Numbered from the stretch's first letter, positions 24,308-32,134 are shown. The stretch: DNA of 32,254 nucleotides from Bacillota bacterium (GCA_017432345.1 JAFRJI010000036.1:1-32254), one strand, 5' to 3'. Translations and numbers: made by a program. The notes: a model not told the origin generated them from the sequence alone.

Positions 24308-26266
24308 CTATTGTTTATGGTTTTTGTTTCGTTTGATCGTTTGCGGGCTGTCCACCTTCTCGCTGTAATAGTCGGCCGGGATCAGCTCCGTATCGTTGCG
24401 GTACGGGTTCGCGCTGCCGGCGCTGCTGAGCGGATATTCACCGTCTTCGGAAAAACGCGTGAGAACGATCTTGCCTTTGTAGATCTCGCAGATCGTACCC
24501 GTCAGCGTGTTGTCGGCCGCCGCGTACTGGCTGACTGTTCCCACGTCGACTTCATCCGGCGAGCAATTCATGCAGTGCCCGATGTAACCCGCGTTCATAT
24601 ACGTAAAGCGCAGTTTGCGCACCGCGTACTCGTTGCTGGTCATCTTCGTTTCGGTGAACTTCGGAATGAGGATGCTGTCGCCTGGCGCTTTGTAAACGCA
24701 GCTCTGACCGAGATAGCAGTCCCAGCCCTTGGTATGATTATGTCCGAAAAGGTAGATTATGTCCAGCGATTCCGCCGCCTCGTTGACCGCCTTGAAAATC
24801 AGCGAGGAGTACAGGTTGTCGCCCGTCACGTGCAGCGAGGAAGTCCTTCCCGTAAAGTGCAGCGGCACATGTCCCGCGATGATGACCGGCCGCGTCTCCC
24901 CCTCCGCGATCAGTTCGTCAAAGCACGCCTTCATGTTGGCGGCGGTCTGCTCGACTTTCGCCAGGCTGCCGGTAACTTTGCCCTGCTTCCACGGGAAGTC
25001 CTGCTCGGTATTCAGCACATAGACCAAATAGTCGCCGAACTCGTGCAGGCCGGACGCCGCGATAGACTTCGTGAGCTTGTCGTGATTGCCCTGCACGAAC
25101 AGCATGTCACCCTTCTTCAGATCCGGGAACTTCTCCCGGACGGTCTTCCGGATCTCGCTGATCGCTTCCTCCGGACTGATTTGATAGTCATGCAAAATTC
25201 TATCGTTGGAGTAGTCGCCGCAGATGATGACTTCATCCGGCGATTTCCCGGCGGCCTTCGCCGCGGCTAAGATTTTTGCAAGATTCTCCTTTGGCTCGTC
25301 CCACCCCGTCTCTTCCTGATAATCGGACGCAAAGAACAATGTGGCGAGAGGCGTTGTGCGGTATTTCTTCTCCAGCTTTATCGCCAGCGCGGTGTCGTTC
25401 GTGAAGTACGTGTCGACGCCCATGTCGATGGCGCGGCGGATCCCTTCTTCGGTGTCCAGCGTCCAGACGTTGAACTGCTTGCCGTGCTCGTGCGCCGCCC
25501 GGAGATTCGATTCGCTGAACATGGTCTTGTCGACGGAGACCATGTCCACATAATCCTTGCTCAGCGCATTCTCGAACGACCACTGGTCCATTTCAGAGAG
25601 GTGGAGCTTCGGCATATTTGGATAGTATTCTTCCAGCGTTTTCAACACCTGCAGCTGGAAGCACTGTACGACGATCTGGTCTTCGTATCCGTACTCGTCG
25701 ACGATCTTTCGGAACGCGTCGATGGTTCCGCTATCCATGCTCTTGAGCTCGATGATGTAGTGGACTTTTTTGCCGTAACGGTCGAAGACCTCGCTCAGTT
25801 TCAGGATCTTCTCGCCGTTCGATGTCCGCAGCTCGTCGATCTGGCTGTCCGTCATGCCCGAATAGTATGCGCTGACGCCGGTGAGCCGGGTCGCCGTCGC
25901 GTCGTGGGAGACGTAAAGTGTCCCGTCTGCGGAAATCACCAGATCCTGCTCGATGTTCCTGGATCCGGCGGCGATGGCCATATCGTACGCCTCGAAGGTG
26001 TGTTCAACGGCCAAAGTCTCGCTGCCGCGATGCGAGTAGACATGCGATGCGGCCTGTTCCGCGATGCGTTCCTCCTCATCCTTCTGATGCTGCGTGGCCT
26101 GCTGCTCCTGCTGCATCTGCTGGGCGGCATTCGCCTCGGCTTGCTCAGCCGCTGCCCGCTCCTTGTCCAGCTTGGATTTTTGCATGAAAAGAGAGCCCGC
26201 GAACAGCGCGACCGCGAGAACCGCTACGATTATGATCCATGTTACGATGCGTGATTTCTTTTTCAT
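24308..26266 (-). CDS. Membrane-anchored GDPD - metallophosphoesterase fusion
   Basis: The 652-residue protein has an N-terminal membrane helix (residues 6-28), then an Ala/Gln/Glu-rich coiled linker (about 35-72). A glycerophosphodiester phosphodiesterase domain spans about 75-305: SHRGSE (H79, R80), NIEQDL (E106, D108), VSHDAT (H121), YIIELKS. A calcineurin-type metallophosphoesterase domain spans about 310-650: FASDYQ, ICGDYSND, QGNHDK, AGHVPLH and GHNHTKG. The first metal motif is DxQ where the family has DxH. A plausible chain is removal of the alcohol from a glycerophosphodiester, then of the phosphate, but this is inference. The open frame extends to 26632, but ATG 26266 is chosen because the membrane helix follows at once and a promoter ends eight bases upstream. 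It heads a four-gene operon. Confidence 0.87.
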   Translation of the reverse strand: MKKKSRIVTWIIIVAVLAVALFAGSLFMQKSKLDKERAAAEQAEANAAQQMQQEQQATQHQKDEEERIAEQAASHVYSHRGSETLAVEHTFEAYDMAIAAGSRNIEQDLVISADGTLYVSHDATATRLTGVSAYYSGMTDSQIDELRTSNGEKILKLSEVFDRYGKKVHYIIELKSMDSGTIDAFRKIVDEYGYEDQIVVQCFQLQVLKTLEEYYPNMPKLHLSEMDQWSFENALSKDYVDMVSVDKTMFSESNLRAAHEHGKQFNVWTLDTEEGIRRAIDMGVDTYFTNDTALAIKLEKKYRTTPLATLFFASDYQEETGWDEPKENLAKILAAAKAAGKSPDEVIICGDYSNDRILHDYQISPEEAISEIRKTVREKFPDLKKGDMLFVQGNHDKLTKSIAASGLHEFGDYLVYVLNTEQDFPWKQGKVTGSLAKVEQTAANMKACFDELIAEGETRPVIIAGHVPLHFTGRTSSLHVTGDNLYSSLIFKAVNEAAESLDIIYLFGHNHTKGWDCYLGQSCVYKAPGDSILIPKFTETKMTSNEYAVRKLRFTYMNAGYIGHCMNCSPDEVDVGTVSQYAAADNTLTGTICEIYKGKIVLTRFSEDGEYPLSSAGSANPYRNDTELIPADYYSEKVDSPQTIKRNKNHKQ

Positions 26267-26274
26267 TTGTATCC

Positions 26275-26304
26275 ATATTATCACGGTTGAGGTGCCGATT
26301 TCAA
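26275..26304 (-). promoter_or_regulatory. Promoter of the GDPD-phosphoesterase operon
   Basis: Reading leftward, TTGAAA (26304-26299), 18 bp, then TAATAT (26280-26275) preceded by TGA. Only eight bases separate the -10 from ATG 26266, and no ribosome binding site is seen. The stretch to the next gene on the right (26305-26414) holds G/T-rich sequence without other recognisable signals. Confidence 0.55.
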
Positions 26305-26414
26305 TATGCGGCGCTGTCCGGACTTCGCTGTTGCGGATATGGGTGGTTGTTGTGGGTTCTGTTATGTGTGCTGTTGTTGGTGCTGTCCCTTTCGTTACAT
26401 CTGACCGTTTCGGG

Positions 26415-26443
26415 TTGCTTTTGGGTTCGTTTTGAGCTATAAT
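26415..26443 (+). promoter_or_regulatory. Sigma-A promoter of the HTH-Uma2 gene
   Basis: TTGCTT (26415-26420), 17 bp, TATAAT (26438-26443), followed by AAAGGAGG at 26452-26459. Confidence 0.65.
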
Positions 26444-26468
26444 CGGGGCACAAAGGAGGTATGATGAG

Positions 26469-27299
26469 ATGAAAATTGAAGAAATGAAAGCTATAAAGGC
26501 GGAACGGGGATACTCCAACAAGCATATTTCTGAAAAAACCGGGATTCCTTTAGGCACGGTGCGGAAGATTTTTTCCGGAGAAACGAAACAACCGCGGTTC
26601 GAGACGATGCAGGCGCTGGAGAAATTGTTCAACGATCCGCATGCTCCGAGCTACCCGGGCCCAGTCTATGATTTTTATCCCGGTCAGCCGCCGGTTCTGG
26701 TCAAGGAAAGGAACACGGTCGAGGATTACCGCGTCTATAAAGACGGAACCTATACGGCCAGTGATCTGGACCGGCTGCGCGGCGATAACGGGCGGGGTGA
26801 ACTGATCGACGGCGTGTTGTTCAATATGGCTTCACCGCCCGTTTCGCATCAGTTGATCCAAACCGAATTGGTCACTCATCTAACGAACTATGTGAAATCC
26901 AATGGCGGCAACTGCCTGCCGCTGACCTGCCCGCTCGATGTTCACATTGAGAAAGATGATAAAACAGTGCTTCAGCCGGACATTTTAGTCCTCTGTGACA
27001 GAGGTCTGATCCGAGATGGCATAGTCTGGGGCGGTCCGGATCTGGTCATCGAGATCCTATCTCCATCGACCCGTGATAGGGATCTTATCGATAAACTGTA
27101 TAAGTATCAGAATGGCGGTGTTCGGGAATACTGGATCGTCGACCCTGCCAAAGAACGCATCATCGTTTACGATTTTGCCCATGGCGGCCTGATCCGTCTT
27201 CATTCCTTCCAAGACTCCATTCCGGTCGGAATCTGGGATGGAGATTGTGTAATCGACTTCGCTCCGATCGCCAGCGAGTTTCGGTCGCTGGAGGAATAA
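26469..27299 (+). CDS. HTH-Uma2 family fusion protein
   Basis: The 276-residue protein starts with an XRE/Cro-type helix-turn-helix (residues 1-55: MKAIKAERGYSNKHISEKTGIPLGTVRKIFSGETKQPRFETMQALEKLF). A Uma2 domain follows (about 88-272). This is a PD-(D/E)XK nuclease-like fold with QPDILVLC (D171), GGPDLVIEILSPSTRDRDLIDKLYKYQNGGVREYWIVDP (E195, E220) and the usual ELIDGVLFNM start. Uma2 proteins are widespread in cyanobacteria and some Bacillota; their function is not established. ATG 26469 follows GGAGG by nine bases. The HTH suggests it binds DNA or controls its own gene. It has its own promoter and ends in a bidirectional terminator. Confidence 0.87.
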   Translation: MKIEEMKAIKAERGYSNKHISEKTGIPLGTVRKIFSGETKQPRFETMQALEKLFNDPHAPSYPGPVYDFYPGQPPVLVKERNTVEDYRVYKDGTYTASDLDRLRGDNGRGELIDGVLFNMASPPVSHQLIQTELVTHLTNYVKSNGGNCLPLTCPLDVHIEKDDKTVLQPDILVLCDRGLIRDGIVWGGPDLVIEILSPSTRDRDLIDKLYKYQNGGVREYWIVDPAKERIIVYDFAHGGLIRLHSFQDSIPVGIWDGDCVIDFAPIASEFRSLEE

Positions 27300-27303
27300 T
27301 CGC

Positions 27304-27350
27304 AAACAAAAAGAGGGGTTTTGAAATTGAAATTGAACCCCTCTCTCTTT
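27304..27350. terminator. Bidirectional terminator between Uma2 gene and lipoprotein gene
   Basis: A 9-bp perfect stem, AGAGGGGTT (27312-27320) with AACCCCTCT (27336-27344), has a 15-nt loop. Leftward it is followed by TTTTTGTTTG, a strong tail for the lipoprotein gene. Rightward the tail CTCTTTAATT is weaker. Confidence 0.8.
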
Positions 27351-27843
27351 AATTCTTGGTCCCATCCATCAGTGCCTCGCCGTCATATGTCAGCTGCCAC
27401 TCCGTGTGACTCGTTGAGTCGGTTACTGATTTATGTGGTTTCTTTGGTTTCCATTTATAATATAAAAAGCCGGAATAAGAATCTTTTGGTTCCATCTTGA
27501 TTTCCTGCGGAATGCAATACTCCAGTTTTTCATAATACGATCCATGCTGCCTGTATGACATGCCAAAAAACGAACAGCTTATCACAGTCTTGCTCGTTGC
27601 CGTAATGGCAACCGGAATCTTGATAAAGGCCTGCTCTTCTGACTTGGCTTTTACGGTCACGATTTCTACGGGATTGCCTACAATCACGTTGTAATCGGGT
27701 GCTTCCGCCCACGTCCCCGCATCGACAGTAGTGATTTTCTCCGCGGGCTGCTCCCGCTGTGAGATTTCTGAGCAGGAACAGAGGCACAGCGATATGGCCA
27801 TCATTAGACAGATTGTTATTAATACTCGTATTCTGGCTCTCAT
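27349..27843 (-). CDS. Small lipoprotein, about 164 aa
   Basis: The N-terminus MRARIRVLITICLMMAISLCLCSCS is a lipoprotein signal with several cysteines near the lipobox; LCSC is the likely site. The mature part contains beta-rich sequence (NPVEIVTVKAKSEEQAFIKIPVAITATSKTVISCSFFGMSYRQHGSYYEKLEYCIP and GFLYYKWKPKKPH). No family is recognised. Tandem ATG codons stand at 27846 and 27843; the second has GAGGAG at the better spacing of seven bases. The open frame further upstream is only the complement of the tRNA-Leu gene. Confidence 0.78.
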   Translation of the reverse strand: MRARIRVLITICLMMAISLCLCSCSEISQREQPAEKITTVDAGTWAEAPDYNVIVGNPVEIVTVKAKSEEQAFIKIPVAITATSKTVISCSFFGMSYRQHGSYYEKLEYCIPQEIKMEPKDSYSGFLYYKWKPKKPHKSVTDSTSHTEWQLTYDGEALMDGTKN

Positions 27844-27898
27844 CATGGAACTCCTCTGATTTATCGAAAGGGAACGCTGAAATCTCAACGTTCCCCTC

Positions 27899-27981
27899 TG
27901 GTGCGCCTGGAGGGACTTGAACCCCCACGCTCTCGCACTAGAACCTAAATCTAGCGTGTCTGCCAGTTCCACCACAGGCGC
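27899..27981 (-). tRNA. tRNA-Leu (anticodon UAG)
   Basis: The acceptor stem GCGCCTG pairs with CAGGCGC, followed by discriminator A and an encoded CCA. The anticodon stem CTAGA/TCTAG encloses the loop TTTAGGT, anticodon TAG. A long variable arm and the T arm GGGGG-TTCAAGT-CCCTC follow, as expected for a class II tRNA. It is a single tRNA with its own promoter. Confidence 0.95.
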
Positions 27982-27992
27982 GCGACTAGGTT

Positions 27993-28021
27993 ATTATAGC
28001 ACAAGTTTTTTTTCGTTTAAA
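27993..28021 (-). promoter_or_regulatory. Promoter of tRNA-Leu
   Basis: Reading leftward, TTTAAA (28021-28016), 17 bp, TATAAT (27998-27993) preceded by TGC. The expected start is about five bases before the tRNA. Confidence 0.6.
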
Positions 28022-28080
28022 GAGCCTGCCGCCCCAATGGTACCGTCATGCACGATTGACAGATTCTCTTCCGGAGGGAC

Positions 28081-30099
28081 TTACTTCTTGCGTAGTTTAG
28101 AGCCGCCTTCGACCCAAACTCTGCTATCCGGCTGGATCGTCCCGTTCAAATTAACGTCCTCTATCAAAACAGGGCATTTATGGTCGACTCCAGAAATGCG
28201 GATCGTTGTAAAGATGCCCTTTTGCCCGGTATAGCTCAGGCATGGCCAGAATGGGTTCATACTTTCATATCCTTTGCACCGTTTCATTGTCACGCCCGCT
28301 TTCTTTTCAAAGCGCGACACTTTCATCGGCTCCGTGATGCCCAGCATATCCTTCGCCTCTCCGTGCATTCCGAAACAGATGTCGTCATCATCAACGTCAT
28401 AATCTGTATAGTACTCTCCTTCATATACTACTTTTGTTCCGTTGAACTCAAATTCTCGGGAATCGAAATCACACATGTATACTCTGTAGCCATCGGTTGC
28501 GCCGCAAGGATGTATGCCGTATCTTCCGGAGATGGCGCCAAAGGTGTGGCCGATTTCATTGACGCTCTTAAAGTAACGCAACGGATTTTCATAGGCGCAT
28601 GTTTTGACCTTCTTGCCGTCTTCATAATGCCAGACCCATCGCAGCGGATTCTTTTCATTATTGTCGAGAATCACCCAATCTCTTTTTTTGACTTCCATAT
28701 AATCGAGAAAATCCCAAACAAGATTTCCGCTTAACAGCCCGAGTTGCACAAACGCATAGATGCTTTTTTCATCACATTCGTACGGTTTCGTCAAATGGAT
28801 GGTCGCCTTGTTGTCGAATCCCGGACCTCCGCGGACATAAAGACCGGCAAGCGGAATGTCCAGACACCGTTCTTTCAGCTCCCTATTCCAATAACCGCCA
28901 AAACTCAGACCAACATCTGATCGCAACAAGGTCTCGAGTTTGAGCTCCGTAGAACCGGTTGCGTCCAGTTTGCAATTCTTATATACTTTCGGCTTTCCGT
29001 AGCCCATATAGTTGACACCCGCATTGACCGTAAAGGTGCTTTCCACCGATGCGGTCATCTCCCCGTAGATGTCCAGATAGAATACAACATCCACAACAAA
29101 TCCGTATCCGAGTTCGATTCCTGGAATACTGAACAGATAGATTGGATCCAAGTCCGTTTTTATCGTCGCGGAAAGATCCGCACTGGCCTGAAAATCGACA
29201 TTGATATCAAAATGTTCGACCTCCATCCCTGCACCGCTCCGATTGATTTCGATGTCCGGTGTGACCGTTGGAGCACCTATCACCACTTCGCCATCGATAA
29301 TCGTTCTAGTGTGCAGTTCTTTATCTTCGTATTCCTTATGAAGGGTCAGGGTTTTGTCTTTGCCCACATTAAAGGACGTATCCGCATTCGCTTGCAGCCG
29401 GTTTGTTTCCTCTGCCGTGGCGTCACGCACGGATGTAACAACATCCTCATTGACCTGCATGTCATCAAGGTTGCCGTGCGCGAGTTCCTCAATGTCAACC
29501 GATTGCAGAATCTCTTCCGCGTCCGGCACGCGGCCCTGCAGACCGATATAGTTGCCATAATCATCTACACGCTCGACATAAATCATAGCGCCATCGTAAT
29601 CCTCATTTGGCGGAAGAACCACAACGTCCCCCACCTGGATCGGATCGATCGGAGGATCATTCCGGATCATCACGCTCATACGTTCATTTGTAGCGTTTTG
29701 CGCAACGAGATAGTTTGTTTGATCCATCTGCACGACGGAACTGTCAAACACGATATTATTTTCGCGATCTTTCGCGAAGATATTGCATTTCAGCGTTTTC
29801 CTGTTGACCTTCGCTTTGATCATACACGTGCCCGCCTTCTTTAAAGTCACCTTGCCTTTCTTGCTGACTTTCGCGATTTTCCTATTGCTGCTGGACCATT
29901 TGACCTTGCTTTTCGTCCCGGTTACTTTCAGTTTGACGGTCTGCCCGACAAACCCCTGGAACTCTGTCTTGTTCAGCTTAACTTTGGATACCGCGTATAC
30001 GTCTCCTGTTCCCGGGATGATCGGCGCGAAGCCGACCATCACGACCATGACCAGAAGAAGAATACAAATGCGTCGGATATAAATGTGTTTCTTATTCAT
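28081..30099 (-). CDS. Large secreted protein with BIG2-like domain
   Basis: The 672-residue protein starts with a signal peptide (IRRICILLLVMVVMVGFAPIIPGTGDVYA). A BIG2 immunoglobulin-like domain of about 80 residues follows (VKLNKTEFQGFVGQTVKLKVTGTKSKVKWSSSNRKIAKVSKKGKVTLKKAGTCMIKAKV). The remaining 550 residues have no domain I recognise. They include an acidic linker (about 190-260), a long beta-rich middle (about 280-460, FDINVDFQASADLSATIKTDLDPIYLFSIPGIELGYGFVVDVVFYLDIYG) and a C-terminal part with spaced cysteines. No lipobox or LPxTG motif is present. GAGGAG lies seven bases before ATG 30099. It is monocistronic; no terminator is obvious before the tRNA-Leu promoter. It is probably a cell-surface or exported protein, perhaps an adhesin or envelope factor. 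Confidence 0.82.
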   Translation of the reverse strand: MNKKHIYIRRICILLLVMVVMVGFAPIIPGTGDVYAVSKVKLNKTEFQGFVGQTVKLKVTGTKSKVKWSSSNRKIAKVSKKGKVTLKKAGTCMIKAKVNRKTLKCNIFAKDRENNIVFDSSVVQMDQTNYLVAQNATNERMSVMIRNDPPIDPIQVGDVVVLPPNEDYDGAMIYVERVDDYGNYIGLQGRVPDAEEILQSVDIEELAHGNLDDMQVNEDVVTSVRDATAEETNRLQANADTSFNVGKDKTLTLHKEYEDKELHTRTIIDGEVVIGAPTVTPDIEINRSGAGMEVEHFDINVDFQASADLSATIKTDLDPIYLFSIPGIELGYGFVVDVVFYLDIYGEMTASVESTFTVNAGVNYMGYGKPKVYKNCKLDATGSTELKLETLLRSDVGLSFGGYWNRELKERCLDIPLAGLYVRGGPGFDNKATIHLTKPYECDEKSIYAFVQLGLLSGNLVWDFLDYMEVKKRDWVILDNNEKNPLRWVWHYEDGKKVKTCAYENPLRYFKSVNEIGHTFGAISGRYGIHPCGATDGYRVYMCDFDSREFEFNGTKVVYEGEYYTDYDVDDDDICFGMHGEAKDMLGITEPMKVSRFEKKAGVTMKRCKGYESMNPFWPCLSYTGQKGIFTTIRISGVDHKCPVLIEDVNLNGTIQPDSRVWVEGGSKLRKK

Positions 30100-30131
30100 T
30101 GCAGGTCTCCTCTCTCATCCGCTCGATCTAT

Positions 30132-30206
30132 GTACTTGTATTTTAATATATATCGCGGCAGAAAAAAAGAACCCTGCAAAGGGTTCTTTAGGAAAATGGT
30201 GATCCT
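30132..30206. repeat. Left copy of 75-bp repeat flanking the ACT/UPF0210 operon
   Basis: This aligns without gaps to 31898-31972 at 65 of 75 positions. It contains the terminator hairpin AAAGAACCC/GGGTTCTTT and ends in TGGTGATCCT, the complement of the last ten bases of tRNA-Glu. Confidence 0.85.
30161..30189 (-). terminator. Terminator of the ACT/UPF0210 operon
   Basis: A 9-bp stem, AAAGAACCC (30166-30174) with GGGTTCTTT (30181-30189), is followed leftward by a T run. It lies 35 bp after the stop of the UPF0210 gene, inside the left repeat copy. Confidence 0.85.
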
Positions 30207-30223
30207 CCTGCCTTGAACTTCTC

Positions 30224-31579
30224 CTAGTTCTTGAACGAGTGTACCGGCGCCGGGATCCTCCCGCCGCGTCGAATGAAACCGCTGCTGTTGAAACCGTTGA
30301 CTTCCATGACTGGTGCCGCTCCGAACAGGCCTCCCCAGTCGACTTTGTCGCCGGCTTTCATGCCGTAGACCGGCACGACACGGACCGCTGTTGTCTTGTT
30401 ATTGATGACGCCAATGGCCGCTTCGTCCGCAATCATGGCCGAGATCGTATCCTCCGGAGTATCTCCCGGGATCGCAATCATATCGAGACCAACTGAACAG
30501 ACGCTGGTCATCGCTTCCAACTTATCAAAGGTCAGACACCCGTCTTCCACGGCGGCGATCATCCGGTTATCTTCACTGACCGGAATAAACGCTCCGGACA
30601 AGCCGCCCACACTGCTGGACGCCATCAGGCCGCCCTTCTTGACCGCGTCGGTCAACATGGCCAGAGCTGCCGTACTTCCATGCGCGCCGCATCGCTCAAG
30701 TCCCATTACTTCCAAAATCTCCGCTACGCTGTCACCGACTGCCGGCGTTGGTGCCAGCGAAAGATCCAGGATCCCGAACGGGATACCCAGCCTTTTGCTG
30801 ACCTCTCTGCCGACGATCTGCCCGGCGCGCGTGATTTTGAACGCTGTGATTTTGATTTTTTCCGCCAGTTCATCCACTGTCGCGTCTTTCATGCCTTCCA
30901 GCGCGGTCTTCACCACGCCCGGTCCGCTGACCCCAACGTTGATCACGTTTTCCGCTTCGCCGATCCCGTGAAATGCTCCCGCCATGAACGGGTTGTCTTC
31001 GACTGCATTCGCAAAAGCAACGAACTTGGCGCAGCCGAACGAATTGTTATCTCTCGTCAGATAGGCAGTTTTCTTGATCAGCGGTCCCATCTTCTTGACC
31101 GCATCGAAATTGATCCCAGCCTTCGTCGATCCCAGATTGATGCTGGAACACATGCGTTCCGTTTCCGCTAATGCAAAAGGCACCGATTCAATAAAACTTT
31201 CGTCGGTCGGTGTGATGCCTTTCTGTACCAGGACCGAGTAGCCGCCGATGATATCCACGCCGACCTCGCCCGCAGCGCGGTCGAGAGCTTTTGCATATTT
31301 CAGCCAGTCTTCGAGATTCGATGCGCACGCCAATGCGATCGGCGTTACGGAGATTCGCTTGTTCACGATCTCGATGCCGTATTCGCTGCTGACGGTGTCC
31401 GCCGTTGAAACGAGATGCTCCGCCAGTCTTGTGATCTTGTCGTAAATAAGTCTGGCCGTTCTGTCTCCGTCTTCCTCGAAACAGTCGAGGAGCGAAATGC
31501 CCATCGTCGTTGTCCGGATATCGAGATGCTCCTTTTCGAGCATTTCGATGGTTTCCATTACATCGCTATAGATTGCCAT
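30224..31579 (-). CDS. PFL family protein (UPF0210 / DUF711)
   Basis: The 451-residue protein belongs to the UPF0210 family by its long glycine- and serine-rich conserved blocks: [89 protein letters not shown] and [14 protein letters not shown]-like sequence. Family members share the fold of pyruvate formate-lyase but lack its glycyl-radical motif, and their function is not established. GAGGTGA lies four bases before ATG 31579. It is 12 bp downstream of the ACT-domain gene. This pairing is common across bacteria and archaea, which suggests that the ACT protein regulates or partners it. Confidence 0.92.
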   Translation of the reverse strand: MAIYSDVMETIEMLEKEHLDIRTTTMGISLLDCFEEDGDRTARLIYDKITRLAEHLVSTADTVSSEYGIEIVNKRISVTPIALACASNLEDWLKYAKALDRAAGEVGVDIIGGYSVLVQKGITPTDESFIESVPFALAETERMCSSINLGSTKAGINFDAVKKMGPLIKKTAYLTRDNNSFGCAKFVAFANAVEDNPFMAGAFHGIGEAENVINVGVSGPGVVKTALEGMKDATVDELAEKIKITAFKITRAGQIVGREVSKRLGIPFGILDLSLAPTPAVGDSVAEILEVMGLERCGAHGSTAALAMLTDAVKKGGLMASSSVGGLSGAFIPVSEDNRMIAAVEDGCLTFDKLEAMTSVCSVGLDMIAIPGDTPEDTISAMIADEAAIGVINNKTTAVRVVPVYGMKAGDKVDWGGLFGAAPVMEVNGFNSSGFIRRGGRIPAPVHSFKN

Positions 31580-31591
31580 CTCGTCACCTCT

Positions 31592-31861
31592 TTATACTCT
31601 GTGCATTGCAGCGAAGATTTCTTCTTTCTGGACGTTGATGGACAGCCCCTGTTCCTCGCCCATCTCCGTCATCGCTGCTTTGAGTTCACTGAAACTGGAT
31701 TTTGTCTCGTCGATGTTGACGACCATGAGCATGGTGAAATAATCCTGCAAAATCGTCTGTGTTACGTCTTCGATGTTGACTCCCTGCTCCGCCAGTATCC
31801 TGGAAACGTTGTACATGATGCCGACGGTGTCTTTGCCGAGCACGGTAATGATCGCTTTCAT
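31592..31861 (-). CDS. ACT domain protein (UPF0237)
   Basis: The 89-residue stand-alone ACT domain reads MKAIITVLGKDTVGIMYNVSRILAEQGVNIEDVTQTILQDYFTMLMVVNID, with a short C-terminal helix. ACT domains bind amino acids or other small ligands and regulate partner enzymes. The start is confirmed by GAGG upstream of ATG 31861 and the family N-terminus. It forms an operon with the UPF0210 gene. A -10-like TACAAT at 31911-31906 could drive it, with only a T-rich -35 region; these bases lie in the right copy of the 75-bp repeat. Confidence 0.9.
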   Translation of the reverse strand: MKAIITVLGKDTVGIMYNVSRILAEQGVNIEDVTQTILQDYFTMLMVVNIDETKSSFSELKAAMTEMGEEQGLSINVQKEEIFAAMHRV

Positions 31862-31897
31862 TGATTTTTTCCTCGTTTGAATCGTGGTTTGGTTTAC

Positions 31898-31972
31898 GTA
31901 TCTGTATTGTAATATATCTCAGGGCAGAAAAAAAGAACCCTAAAAAGGGTTCTTTGGAAAAATGGTGATCCT
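31898..31972. repeat. Right copy of 75-bp repeat flanking the ACT/UPF0210 operon
   Basis: This is the partner of 30132-30206 (65 of 75 identical, no gaps), in direct orientation. It contains the same terminator hairpin and continues into a longer remnant of the tRNA-Glu 3' end. Confidence 0.85.
31928..31955 (-). terminator. Second terminator of the tRNA-Glu / rRNA tail
   Basis: AAAGAACCC (31932-31940) pairs with GGGTTCTTT (31947-31955), followed leftward by a T run. It lies upstream of the ACT gene and would stop readthrough from the rRNA/tRNA transcript. Confidence 0.8.
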
Positions 31973-31981
31973 ACCGGGAAT
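31963..31981 (-). pseudogene. tRNA-Glu 3'-end remnant
   Basis: TGGTGATCCTACCGGGAAT is identical over 19 bases to the 3' end of the intact tRNA-Glu (32134-32152), including the CCA complement. The match then breaks off. It is too short to be a tRNA. Confidence 0.8.
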
Positions 31982-32040
31982 TACGCAGCCTCGCTTTGCT
32001 CGTCTGCCGTCCTGCGCTCGACTCAGCCGTGCTCGGACAC

Positions 32041-32092
32041 AAACAGTCCACCGGACTGTTTGGCCCTTTCGGGTTCGATTCCCGGTCAAACA
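32041..32092 (+). repeat. AAACAGT palindromes with inverted tRNA T-arm fragment
   Basis: AAACAGTCC-ACC-GGACTGTTT (32041-32061) is a perfect 9-bp hairpin. Its right arm can also pair with CAAACAGT at 32086-32093, enclosing a 17-base copy of the tRNA-Glu T arm (CGGGTTCGATTCCCGGT) in the opposite orientation to the tRNA. The two pairings are mutually exclusive. Confidence 0.65.
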
Positions 32093-32094
32093 GT

Positions 32095-32134
32095 AAAGAA
32101 AAAACGGACCGCTGTGCGATCCGTTTTTTTCTTT
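32095..32134 (-). terminator. Terminator directly behind tRNA-Glu
   Basis: AAAGAAAAAACGGA (32095-32108) pairs with TCCGTTTTTTTCTTT (32120-32134) with one bulged T. Reading leftward, the GC part is followed by a T run. It begins at the CCA end of tRNA-Glu. Confidence 0.8.

Noticed and set aside
26267-26632. A 122-residue N-terminal extension of the GDPD fusion protein
   Set aside because: It is low-complexity, overlaps the divergent HTH-Uma2 gene and its promoter, and lies upstream of the fusion gene's own promoter.
27847-27975. N-terminal extension of the small lipoprotein reading MVELADTLDLGSSARAWGF
   Set aside because: This is the well-known spurious translation of a tRNA-Leu gene. The real start is at 27843/27846 with GAGGAG upstream.
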